NCBI GenBank assembly: GCA_001584585.1
Contig: LSYV01000014.1
Location: forward strand, 235,623 to 299,622
DNA: 64,000 nt
Origin: Gonium pectorale
Lineage: Eukaryota > Chlorophyta > Chlorophyceae > Chlamydomonadales > Volvocaceae
Reading direction: 5' to 3'
The notes under the pieces were generated by a model. That model was given only the letters and a program-made list of their open reading frames with translations, was not told the DNA's origin and did not search any database. Below, one piece after another: positions 11,541-24,200 of the stretch; position 1 is the first letter of the stretch; each line of letters opens with the position of its first letter. Position numbers and translations under genes: made by a program.

Positions 11541-14500
11541 CGCGATTCAGGATTAGACGTCCACACGCGCTGCTGAAAGGTTGTGGCTACAAGACAATGC
11601 ACAACATCAGGTGTCGCGCGGGAGTACGAGCCACGGCGAGTCGTACCGGCACGTGCCCCTCGCCCCTCTGGCCTGAAACCCCTCGCAGCGCCCTCACGAA
11701 ACTCGCGGTACGTGTTTGCGCTGCCCCACGGTCGCATACGGACACCCCCAGGCGGCGCCCGCCGAGGCGAGCCCGCCCCCGTACTGGCCCCTTGCGTCAT
11801 CCACGCCACGCATCCACGCTTGGGTCGTTGGATGACGCGATGCGGGCACGGACTGGGATCCTGGTAACAGGGTTGCGGCTAGCGGGCACCCAAGGGACGC
11901 TGCTGGAACCGCCACACCTGAGCGATGGTGCGGCAGCATGCAGGAGGAGTGTGCTGGGCGTACGTCTGTCCGTTGTTGCATGTTGTTGTTCAGGAACAGG
12001 GCCAGGCAGGGGCTGTGCTCCACTGGATCCGTGCTCCCTTGGTGCCGTGTGTTTCCACATCAATTTTGAACCGTATGCAAAGAACGGCCCACAATGCATA
12101 GAGGCATGGCAGGGGCATGCATGGGGAGCACAATGCGCCTAGCGGCTGGGCCCTAGCCGCAGGTGGAAGAAAAGACGCAAGAGCGCATGTGATGAAACGA
12201 AACGAGTGCGTGTGAGCGCGGTGGTTTTTTTTGGTGGTTGGGCAGCGGCGGCGCCCACTCCCGTGCCGCAAGTAACCACTTATGGTGAGCACCGTAGCCT
12301 TGAACACTTACATACACCACATATACAGATGCCGATTACAGGCTCCCCAGGGGAGCTGCAGGCCACACGAGCCGATTGGCTCCCGACCTGCCATAGCAGA
12401 GTAGGTGAAACACCCGTTGTCTTAGCCGGGAGGTCTTCGAGGTCGCCTAACGCTCTGGCCGCCCTGACGCGCAGTGTTACATGCATGTCTCCAATGGGAC
12501 CCTTCTACGACAACCTAAACAAAACCGACTCCCGCCGCACACTCACACGGCTCCGTCCAGCAAGCCAACGCATGTCGCACAGCACTGTGTTCACCATGGA
12601 GAGATGACGACGACGGACGCTGAAAACTGTTGCCTCTTGCGAACCACGATTTGAACTTTCGCAGGACACCCCGAACAAACAGGGCATGCCTCGCCAGCGC
12701 CTCGATTCCGTTCCGCAGCCTCTCCAACTCTGCGCCTGCTCCAACGAATCCGTCCATGGCGCTTGCGTGTCCAAACCGCCTGACCCGAACGGCTCTCCCA
12801 ACGCCGTTCGAGTTCAATTCTGCTGATCAAAGGAACTCCAACCCCGTAGTACCCGCCTCGAGCTTCGCGGGGCCGAGTTGCCCCAGCGCAAATGGCCTCT
12901 TGTGGTCGCTTGTAAGCACATGCGAAACCTTTATCTTTCTCCGAGCTGACCACTCCCGGCATGCCGGGTGCGATTCTCACGGCTGCACACCCTGGCCGTT
13001 CGCTCCCGAGGCTCGCAACTCCAGCATCAGACCGACAGCCGGCAGGAGGGTGAACGAAAACGGCTGAAGCGCCGAAAGAAACATGGGACCGCCTGCCCGT
13101 CTCCCGCTTTCCCAACAGGACCACCACTACCGCGCACAAGCTCTCCGAGTAAACGACCGATGCCCCGACGATGATTCGATCCGCAGCCGCCTAGGCGGAC
13201 GCTCACTGCTAGACGAGACCGCGCGCTGCGGGACTGGACGAGTGAAATAAACGTATGAATGCCCCAATGCGTAGGAAACGCGCCTCTGCAAGCCAAGGCA
13301 GCATGCGCCACGGGCCATGCACGCGGCGCCACCCTGCCCCTCGCCCACCCACGACGTCGAGCTTCCAAGCCCATGCCTGCCCTACCCCTCGCCCACGCCC
13401 CACCTACACGCTTTTGCTCTCAAATCATACGTAAGGAGCTGGGCATAGGATTGCCGCGGGGTCTCCGCCGCTCAGACACCCGCAGCCACAGCGACCACAG
13501 AGTACGCCGGGTCGGTGGCGCGGCGCCAGGCAGCCATCGCCTCAGAATGGGTTAAATTGGCACATGATTAGATAAGAGCAGCCTCTACTGCCCCACGGCA
13601 AGCCGCGGCTTCAAGAGAGCTCCTCCGTACTCGCCTCGCCGCTGTCTTGGCACGGAGGAGCAAGGCCGCGTGAGCCACGCACCGCACTGCGCCGAACGGT
13701 GACTTGGACAAGGCGCCCCGCCGCGCGCCATCCACTCAACGCCCTTGGGGCCTCACAAAACCTCCAAGCCGGCGCCAGAGTAAGCCGACCCAGCCGCGCG
13801 CCTGCCGCCCCTGCCCTCCCTCCCCACAACGCACAACTGCCGTCACAGCAGGATGCCGCCTTGTGATGCCGTAGCAGGCACCCTTTTATCCAGCCCCATC
13901 GGGCCTCTCTTCAAAGCCTGGAAAAACGGGTGTCGGATTCGCCCCGCTGCCGTACAGCAGTACATACGAGTCGGCGGTCGCAACGCGTTCACCGTTGCAA
14001 GAGCGCCCGCAAACGACGCAACAGCGCGCCGACCAAATTGGGTTTACCAATGATTGTCCAGTGGGCAGACGGACGGCAGGCATGGTTGAAAGGACAGTCG
14101 TAGAGCAGGAGGCGGGGCCGCAGGTTGGGCCCCGCCCCGCCCTTCGCGCTCGTCGTGTATGCCGCCGTTACGCTGCTCAACGAGTAAGCCGTCACACGCC
14201 CCGTCAGTAGTACGCCGCCGCGCGTCCCCAAGCAGTACAAAGCAGCACACAGCGGCCGCGCGTTACCGCGGGCAGCAAAGTAAAGTAATTGACAAGAATA
14301 CGAGATAATCGAGCCAGTGCCTTGCCTGCGCTCAGCTCGGTGAGGCCGCCGGTCCCTTGGCTCCCTCGACCGAACACGTGCCCAACTGCTCCCCCCTTGC
14401 CTCGCCGCCTTCATTGCGCGACGCCTTCCACCTCCCGGATTCCCTCCTCTCCCGACTTGCCCCTCCACGCGGCCGCCCTCCCCACCCGACACATCTCCTC

Positions 14501-15250
14501 CCAACTGCCCTGCCAAGCCCCTGCCTCGGGGGCTCTCCCATGTAGGCACCTACTCGCGGCTCCCGCGTGGAGCCCATGACAGCTTAAGCACCCCCAACGC
14601 AGCGACCCAAATGTTGCTGACGTGGGCCATTGAAACAGCTACAAACCACACCGGGTACCACGCGGCGGGACTGCCGGCCAACGGATCCGCGCAGGCGCCG
14701 ATGCTCTGAAACGCCCCGCTTCCGCAATACAAGTATGGAATCGAACACCGCTTCAGAGGCAAAACGACTTTCAGCAACATTCATCGCAGAACGCAGGTGC
14801 CCGTGCGGCCGAGCCACACCTACAACCCCCGCATCAGAGACCGCACGGCCTTCAGCAGTGCCGGCAGGCCCCAGCCCCAGCCCCAGTGTTGAGCCCTCCC
14901 GTACCCTTATCACTGCTGCGCTCCTCGCTCAACGGCTGTGCCCGTGGCCATGGCTGATGCCTTGTTGCCGGATATATTCTAAAGGATGGCCGATGTCCAT
15001 GTGGCCTATCAATATGGTCTCCCCACCGCCCCTCGCCCGTGCGTTCCCTTTATTACCCCCACCTCCGAACGTTGTGTAGCCGTGAAAAGAACACCAACTG
15101 AACTCCGTGGGCAGGGAGGAAGGCCTACGACGCCCTTGCGGTGTGGAGCAATGATAGCATGGGCTGGCTTCAGCGTGCAGGAAGCAAAGCTGCCGGCGCC
15201 CGGAGGTGTTGCCCCTCCCCCCCCGGAGACACAAACGGCAGCCGTGTGGC
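11541..15250. other. Gene-poor interval, no supported gene
   Basis: It contains the upstream region of SDHAF1 and the 3' flank of the receptor-like kinase. A minus-strand frame at about 12590-12760 (MDGFVGAGAELERLRNGIEA) has an ATG and could encode a helix. Its codon usage is unlike that of the confirmed genes and no splice partner was found, so it is not called. Confidence 0.6.
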
Positions 15251-18200
15251 CTACTTCTGAGGGGTCACCCGGATCACCGCAGCGCGCGCCAGCAGATCCG
15301 CCGCTGCCGCCGCTGCGGTAGCGGCAGCCGCCGCCGCTGCCCCTCCCGGCGCCTCCTGCGCCGCCGCCGACCGGGGGGTTCCACCTCCGCCCGGCCCGGC
15401 GCCGACGCTGGCGGACTGCGGCGGCGTCGCCGCTGCCGCCGTCGAGGCCGCCAGCGCCTCCAGCTGCTCCACGATGGCGGCGAAGGACGGCCGGTCGCGC
15501 GGCGCCTGCGCCCAGCACGCCTGCACGATGGCGGCGTAGGCCGGCGGCAGCCAGGGCGGCAGCGGCGGGCGCGAGCCACGTAACATGACGGCGTGCAGGA
15601 TGCGGCCGGCGCGCAGGCCGCGCCAGGGCTTTTCGCCCGTCGCCAGCTCCCACACTGCGCGCGGGAGGGGGGTGCGTGATGCCTTGTGGGCGGGCGGACA
15701 CCAAGAGAGATGGGGGCGAACGCGCGAACGGCAGCGCGGGCCGAAGGAGCTCACGTTTGTTCCGTGTCACCATGTGGTCGGCTTTTGGTGCGGGCGGGTG
15801 AACAGGGTGAATGAGTGTCAGCGCAGCCATGCCCATGAGCGGCTGGTAGAGGCCATCCTCCTTGAGGCCGGCTGACGGCCTATTGCGAAACGCTGCCCTC
15901 AGGCTCCCCGCGCTGCCGCGCGCACGTGAACCCGATCCCACCCTCCGTTCCTTGCCCGCAGCGCGGCGCACCCCACGTCCCGCAGCCCCGCGCCAGCATC
16001 GCATGCCTTGGTTGGCGCCCGCGCCTCAAGACACCACACACAAGCCGGACACAAACCCACTCGCGCCCCAGGCCTCGGCTGCGCCTCCCCAACCTCCCTT
16101 GAGTCGCCCATGCCCGATCCACTCACGCGTGACGCCGAAGGCGTACACGTCCGCCTGCTGCGACAGGTGGCCCTCGGCCCACACCTCCGGCGCCAGGTGG
16201 GACGACGTGCCGTGCGGCCGCGTGGACACGTGGCTGGCGTCCGCGCCCAGCACCCGCGCCAACCCGAAGTCGCCGACCTACAGGAACGGCGGGTACGGCA
16301 GCACGGCGTGGCGAAGGGGCTCGGTGGCCCGGGAGCGCCGAGCCAGTCCCTCGGCCCGCTGGGATGCTGTACACAGGCGAGGATGCGTCGGGCGGCAAAC
16401 CTGGTTCGCCATCACGCCGGCAGGCCCTCGGTCGCCTTGCCCCGTCACGAAACACCAAGGCACGTTCCGAGGCTAGTGCTGAGACCCCGAGGCACGTTCA
16501 CACACACACGCGCGCGCGCACGCCATCACTTTCGCGCTTACGCTCGTCGTATGCGTTTTCCTTTCCAACACACGCGCGCACATCCGAGCGGACGTGCGAC
16601 CCCTTGCCCACGCTGCAGGGCGGACTCCGCTTACCTTCGCTACCCACCGATTGGCGAGCCCGGCCCCCGGCCCGGCCGCCGGCGTTGGCCGCGGCTCGCT
16701 TGGCGAGAGCGCCTCCAGGCGCGCCGATGACGCCCCGGCGGCGCCTCCCGGATCCAGCCAGCTGGTTCCGGTTCCGGAGCCGGTAGGCGGCTGCTCCGAG
16801 CACGAGGCCGGGGTGATCGGGCGCCAGGGGCCGTCCGATAGCCCGGGCCCGGGGGTGCCGGTTGGGGGCGCCGCAAGGGGCAGCGCAGCGGAGACATGTG
16901 GGCTGACGAGCGCTGCGTCGCTGGACATGGTACCCGCTGCCGCCGGCGGGACCGGCACAGCGGCACGACGAGCGTGCGGCGTCACAAAGGGCGTATACGG
17001 CGCGCTGTGCGATGCGAGCGGCGTGCTGCTCGACGCGGGGCCGTTGGAGCGCGAGAGCATGACGTTGTTGAGTTTGAGATCTGCGTGGCGGGTGGCGGTG
17101 GGGAGCGGGCAGCCCGGTTTGGGAGGGTTCGGGGGTTGACGTTGGGCGTTTGCCTTGCCAAAAGGCGGGCGCGAGGTCGCAGTGTGGGAGCGCAAGCCGA
17201 CAACGGACGCGACGCCCCTGGGCGCTGTAGGCGGGGGGGGGGAGGAGACTCGGGCAGGGGGCGGGGCGGGGCTCAAGGGCAGCAGGGGCTCCAGGGCGGA
17301 GCAGCGCGCGCGCGCCCAAGCGCTCCAACCCCGCGGGTCAGCAGTCGCGACGGTTCTCCAGGCTGGCAGGTAGGCAGGCAGGCTGGCAGGCCGCGCCGGG
17401 AGGGGGGCCAACGCTCACCGCATGTGCCCAACCAGGCACACCGTGGCGATCGCGACGACGGCGCCCCCGCACTGCGCCCCCATGCCCAAACACGCACGCA
17501 AGGGCCACCCTCCCCGCCCCCCGCCAGGCCAGCCACGCAGGCAGCCACCGCATAACCGAACGAAATGAAAGTGCTCTGCCACCTGGACGCCCTGCCACCT
17601 GGACGCCCTGGCGCCCAGCGCACCAGTCAAGCGACGCCGACAACGGCTCTGCGCGGCACACGCGCGGCGCTCCGGCCCGGCGCCGCCCGTGGCATTGGAC
17701 CCCCACCTCCAGGGCACACGCAGCGCCTCGCCCCTTACCCTGTCGCCCTCCCCCCCCACAGACATTCACAGCCCTCAGGGGTGTTGACAACCCGGTCGAT
17801 GCCGGAGCCCCACCTCCATGGCACACGCCCACGGCGTGCAGGAAGGCCATTCCCCGGGCGATGTCCAGAGCCCACGGCAGCAGGAGGGACTGCGGGTGGG
17901 TCAGTGGGTGGGTCAGTGGATGGGTCAGTGGATGGGTGGGAGGGCGGGTGCAAACCAGAATGACGGGTTTTTCTGTGGGAGGGTGCGGACCTGGAGTCCC
18001 CAGGAGTGTGGAAACGTGTTGCATGGGCACACGAGCAGTGCCTTTTATCCGCCGGGCTGACAGGAAACCCGGAGGCAGCATGCAGGCGGTCGGAGGCAGC
18101 ATGCAGGCCGTCGGGCGAGCGCGTTGCGTCACGTTGCTGGTGGGGACTGCCGCATTGGTCCTCCACACGGCGCCTGCGCTGACGGCGCCGGGTAGCGCAA

Positions 18201-21200
18201 ATGGACAGGGGCACAGCGCAGTCGGACACGCCGCTTGACTTCCTGACACAGGGGCATAGCGCATTCGCCGGCTTTCGCGGCGGCAACCCCGCCACGCGCC
18301 CCCGGCAAGGCAACGCCCAGCCCTCCATACCCGCACACCAACAATCTCCCGCCCACCGCCTCCTACCCAACCGCCAACAGCCGCCCAACCGCCAACCCAC
18401 CAAGTCGGGGAGGTCGCCCGCCTCCCGCCACGCGCTGCGCCTCCAGGCCCCCAGGCTGCCGCCCTCGCACAGCTCCATCACCAGGAAGCCGTGGCTGCTG
18501 CCCGCGGAGGGCTGCGTGTTGGCGGCCAGCCACAGGACGTCCGTGGGCGCGGCAGACGTCGGCACAGCCGCCGGCGGTCGCGACGACGCCGTCAGCTCCC
18601 CCGGCGGCATGGAGGCAGTGGACAAGCGTGGCGTAGACGGCAGGTGCGCTGAGCCGCCTAGGGCCCGCGAGTGGAGCAGTGACGGCGGCGGCGCCGTCAC
18701 CGCCGAACGGGCCCGCGCATTCAGCGGCGTCGATGCGCCGCCGCCTGGCGGCGCCCTTTGCTTAGAGCCCGAGTGCGCCGGCGCCCGCGCCGCCGCCTTC
18801 GCTTCCTCCACCTCGGCTCCCGTCGGCAACACGTGCAGGGCCAGTCCGTGCAACAACGTCGGCCGAGGTGGCGGCGGCCACGTCTCATTCAGCGTCGGCA
18901 ATGGCGCCTGGGGCGGCGGCCCAGCCGACCCGTGGGTCGGCACGGCCTCGGAGGCCGGTGTCTTCAGGCCAGGGCCTGCCGACGCTGCGCTCAGGAGCAA
19001 CCGTGGCGCCGGGGCGGGGCCCTTCTCCGGCACATGCGCTCGTAAACGCTTGAATGCTGCCGCCCATGGCTCCGCCTGTCCGCTGGACGCAGCGGGCTGC
19101 AGGGGCAGGTCCTGCTGCTGTCCGCTAGGGCCCTGCGCCGACGGTGGCGGCGGCTGCAGCCGCCGTGGCAGATGCGTGGGCGGCGACGACGGGACCAGGC
19201 TGGAAGGAGCCGGGCTGGTGAGAACACGGGGCTGCCCGGCCGCACTGACGGGCGTCATGGCCGGCGGCGGAAGATAACCCCGGGTGCTGGCGCTCTGTTG
19301 CAGGTGGCGGGCTAGCAGGCTCATCTCCGATTGAGCCTCCTCCTCCTGGGATCCCAGCGCCGGCGCCGAGCCAAGGAGCAGTTCGCTTGGAGCGGCGCCT
19401 CGAGGTGCCGCATCGCCACCGTCGCCGCCATTACCGGCTCCTCCGCTTTGGGTTGTTCCTCCGCCGACGTCGTGACCCACGGCGCCGGCGCCCGCAGAAC
19501 CCGCGTGTCCTAAGGAGGCCAGATCTTGCGTTACCGGTACTGACGCTGTAGGCATCCGCGGCGAAGGGAGCTCGTGCGGACCTGTCACGGCGGGGGGGAC
19601 CGTTGCCGACCCCTGGGTCGCTGCGCCGCTTCCGCTTACCAGCGCCGGCGGATGGTCTACGCCAGCGTGGTCAGCAGTTGGGCCTTTCAGGTATCGGTGA
19701 AGGAATCTCCCAGACGCGCCGGCGGCGCCAGCAGGATGCCGTGCAGCTGATGACGGCGTCGGCAACCCGCCAGCGGCGCCGTCGCCGCCGTCGCCAACAC
19801 TGCTGACGCGGCGCACCAAGGCCTGCTCCGGAGCGTCCGACGCCGTCGCCGACAAGGCGGCAGCGGCGAGCGCGGCGACGGAGCCGCTGCTGCACCCGCG
19901 CGCGCCGCCGTCGGCGGCGATGCACAGCCAATGCAGCGCCGCCACGATGTTGGGGTGGCGCAGCGTCATGCTCAGCATTGCCTCATTGTGTACGGCGGTG
20001 GCGACCTCACTGTCGTACGACAGCACCTTGACCGCCACTTGCCGGCCGCGCCAGGCGCCTGGAAACATGGGATGAAGGGGGCGATGACGGCAGCGGGAGT
20101 TTGATCCATTTGCGCTTGTTGCGGTGCGGTCGGGGTTGGTGGGTAGATACTTATGGCAGCGTGGCTGGGGGGCGCGTTACGCAGGCGCGGCGGCGCCCGG
20201 CAGCGCTGGGCGGCTCCCTAGGGCGGCTCCCTAGGGCGGCTCCCTAGGGCGGCTCCCTAGGGCGGCTCCCTAGGGCGGCTCCCTAGGGCGGCTCCCTAGG
20301 GCGGCTCCCTAGGGCGACTCCCTAGGGCGACTCCCTAGGGCGGCTCCCTAGGGCGACTCCCTAGGGCGGCTCCCTAGGGCGACTCCCTAGGGCGGCTCCC
20401 TAGGGCGACTCCCTAGGGCGGCTCCCTAGGGCGGCTCCCTAGGGCGGCAGCAACGCGAGGGGCTGGTACGCGGCACGGGCGTGTGAACCATGAGCCAGAC
20501 GGGGCAGGGCGAGAGCGCGCGGGCGGCCATGCCGCTCAAGATTGGCCCCAACGCACGCGAACCAGACCAGCCACCTCTGCTGCCTCGCCGTGCAGGTGGG
20601 AGCTCGGGGTGCCGGGTGCGCTGCCGATAGGTAGGGGGGGGGGCGCGCGCAGGCATTGCCCTGCAAAGCCATGCCAGCCGCTCACTCGCGCACTCGCTGA
20701 CTCACCGCGAAAGACCTTCCCAAAGGATCCGCCACCGAGGATGCTGTTGGGCTCTGCGAGAGGGCGGTGAGAGCAGCGTCAGCGCGGGCAGCGTCACCGG
20801 GGTGGCCACGTCGTGGCGAGGGCAGGAAACGGGCCGCGCAATGTGCGGCGCGCTGAACCCCATTGAGGGCAAAGGAGCTTGTGACGGCACCGGGAAATAC
20901 ATGTACGAACAGCCGCATCGCTCGCAGGCGTACGGCAGGCGGAAGGCGGGGGCACGAATGGGCTACGAGCACGCTCTCCGCCCGCGGCCGCGCACGGGGT
21001 GACGCCCGCCGCCGTGTCTTGGCGAGCCGCGGCGGAGGCGTCAGCAAGGGGGAACCTGCCCTGCCCCTGTGCCCGAGCCGCGCCGAGACAGCAGGTATGG
21101 TACGGGCGATAGCCCCTCAAACGGCGCGCGGCCTGACCACGGCGCACCAGGCCGGCCGCTACGCACCGACAGCTGCTCGAACTCGCCCTCGGTACACGCC

Positions 21201-24200
21201 CAGGCGGATACCACTCTGTCTAGGCCCGCGGAACCCCCGCGGACAACAAGGCGCCGAGCAACGAGGCCGTCGAACGGAAACGGTAAACGGCTCAAACCTT
21301 GGAACTCACACGCGACCCACGCACCCACCCAACGCCCAACGCCCGCCCGTACCTATCCATATGTCGCCGACGGGCACCAGGCTGCGCCCCTGCAGCGACT
21401 GAAGCCATGCCGCGGCCGCGGCGCTGTTCGCGGCGGCCCTGGTGGCGCTGCTGCTGTCGCCGCCGCCGCCACTGTTGGCGATCCGCAGGGCAACGTCGGC
21501 GGCGGCGCCGCCACCCGTGGCGACGCTGCTGCCGTACACTGTCGCGCCCGCTGACGCGTCAGAAGCGTCCGTACGGCTGCGAAGGTAGACCGACCCACCG
21601 TGGCTACTGTCAGCCTGCAGGTCCAAGGCGGAGGCGGAGGCGGGCTCGCCGACCCACCGGTCGCTGGCTGCGGCTGCCGGCGACGCTGGGGACGACGGCG
21701 ACGCCGCCTGCGCCGCGACACCAGCAGCGGCGCCCGCAGGCGCGGGAGGAGCGGCGGCAGCGCATGGCTGGTCCGTCGGCAGGAGCCGGGGCTGCGCGCC
21801 CTCCGGACAATCCAGGGCGGCGGCGGCCCCCATCGCGCAGGAATCCGACATTTCGACACGCAGTGAGGCCTGATGGTGCGGGCCGGTCCGTTCGCGTGGA
21901 GATCCAGGGCTGGATGGCTCATGTGGCGGTCCCGGCGGGCTGAGCCCTGGCGAGCCCAGCGTTGGCTTGGCGGCAAGGGCGCCCCAGCAGTCCCGGAGCA
22001 GGCGTGGACGGACCCAGCACACCACGGCCAACACCGCCAGCGCGCCTGCACTCGGTGGGGCGGAGCCCGGGACCCTCAGGTCGATTGCAACGGTCCGCTC
22101 GCGGAGCTTGTGTGTTCCACACCGTATGCGCAAACAGCGTGCTCACACACATCGTCAAACAGACAACCAAGCAAAACAGCGTGTACCCAGGCCCCCACTC
22201 CGCCACCTGGCGCCGCCCGGACACGACAATCCAGACCAGCTCCTCTGCGTAGTGGGGGCTGCATGCAAGTTCCTTCCCGCCAGGGTCCTACCAGACATCG
22301 TATCCGCCAACTGAACGCAGCGCCCCAACACACGCTGCTACCGCCTGCTACCCACCTCCAACAACCGACGTCGGCACGACCACAGCCGCAAGCCACCCCT
22401 GGCGCCCGCCGCTTCCCGCCACCCCCGCCGCCGCCGGAGGGACCGACGGCCCCGGCGACTGCAGCGCCGGCGGCTCGGCAAGATCGCCAGGCGCCAAGGG
22501 CGGCGCCGCGCCCGCTGGAGCCGGCGTCGTCGGCGTCGTCGTTGGCGCCAGTGGCATGGCTGCTGCCTGGGCCAGCCGCTTCCACGTGTCGTCGGCCGCA
22601 TGTAGCTGCTCCCTCAGCACGGCCACGCAGCGGTCATACCCCGTGGATGCCCCGCATTCCGGGGAGGCGGGCTGCTGACAGATCTGCAGCGGCGGAGCGC
22701 GCGGCGGGAGGGTCGGCGGGAGAGAAGGCGGGGGTGGTGGTAGTAAGGACGAGAATGGCGGCGAGGGCGGGGCCGCGTTTGAGCACGGGAAGATAAGGGC
22801 GTGATATCATCCAGCAGCGTCCTCCCTTACGTGCCGGGGGCGCAAGCTCAGCTGGCCCCGCTCGGCTTGGGCGCAAGGGTATGGCGGCCTCTCCTGCATC
22901 CTGTGTCCGTTGTTTCGCGTAACACATTAACGCCCGCGAGCCGTCGCGCCCAGAGGCCGCCAGGACCACGCGCCGCCGACCGATCCTGCTCAGGCGACCA
23001 ACGCATGGCCGGCCCCGCTGACCCGAACCAGACCCGAGCACCCCTCCCAAATCACAGCAAACTCACCAGCGACGTATTTAGCCCCCACAGCACGTAGCCG
23101 CCGCTGCCGTACACCCCAGGCAGGACCTGCGGGCTGATGCTCAGCGCCACGTCCGTGGCAAACAGCGTCGTGTTGTAGCTGCGTGTGCAGAGGGGGAGAG
23201 GGAGATACATGACACTGATGAGGACGGGCTGATGAGGCCAGCAGCACAACGGCGGGGAGGAGCAGGGGAGGGGGACGGTGAGGATGGGACAGAGGGGTCG
23301 GCGGGGCGTAGCACTCGCTCCAGTAGAGCCCCGAGTGCACGCCTTCCCCCACCGCCTTCCCCGTCCCCAGTCGGTAGCAAAGGGGCTCAAGAAGCGGAGG
23401 GGCAGAGGGTGAGGCAGTGAGCGGGTTGGCCATGGCAGCACCGACGGGGGGGGGCAGACGGGAGCCTCGGCGCCGCTCGCGTATCCAGGAAAAAACCGAG
23501 TGACGACACGGCGTGTCCATGTGCGCGCTACCTGACGGCTCAGCGCACAGAAGGCCTCGGCCACATCCACGTTGCCGAGGCCTGGCAGCCCCCCAACGGC
23601 ACACTTCCCCGCCCCGCCGTCTGCTGCGCTTCCTCTTGTATGTGTTCACGCTCCCTTCCCCCTAGCAACACAACTCCCACCGCCCACCGACACACCTCAG
23701 GGCTCGACCAGGGCTCTTGGGTACTGCCTGGAGGGCCCAGCACCCCGCAATGGCCCGCGCCGTCCTGCTGCAGTTTCTCTCTCCCCTCTCTCTCGCCAAG
23801 ATACACACACTCCCGCTCGCTGTCCCTCTTTCACACACACACATACCCCCTCCCTCACCATGCTGCGACCGCTGGTGTCGTACGGCACCACGTGCTGCCG
23901 CGCTCGGCCTGCTGCGGCCTACCGAAGGCACCGTACGGCAGGTCCGGCGGCCGCGCGGTGGCCAGGGCGGCCGCCAGGAACAGGTCAAGCGGCAGGCACG
24001 CAAAGGTGAACGCTGCGGGGGAGGGAGGGAGAAGTGTGTCAAGGCACCTGGGAACAGGGGAACAACAACGGGTCGCAGCACATGGCGCCGAAAGGACGCA
24101 AGGGTGGACTGGCTTGGGGGCTTGGGTTTTCTAGGCCTTACCGCCGCTGTCGGCGATTGCGTGCTGCGCCCCCCCCCCAAAGCCGTGTGGTTTGAGGCCC

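Noticed and set aside
12515..13139. Minus-strand frames suggesting a helical protein
   Set aside because: Codon usage differs from the confirmed genes, there are no splice partners, and overlapping frames are equally open.
20208..20446. 13-bp array as a CRISPR or origin-like repeat
   Set aside because: Units are contiguous with no unique spacers, and the array lies in a kinase intron of a eukaryotic genome.
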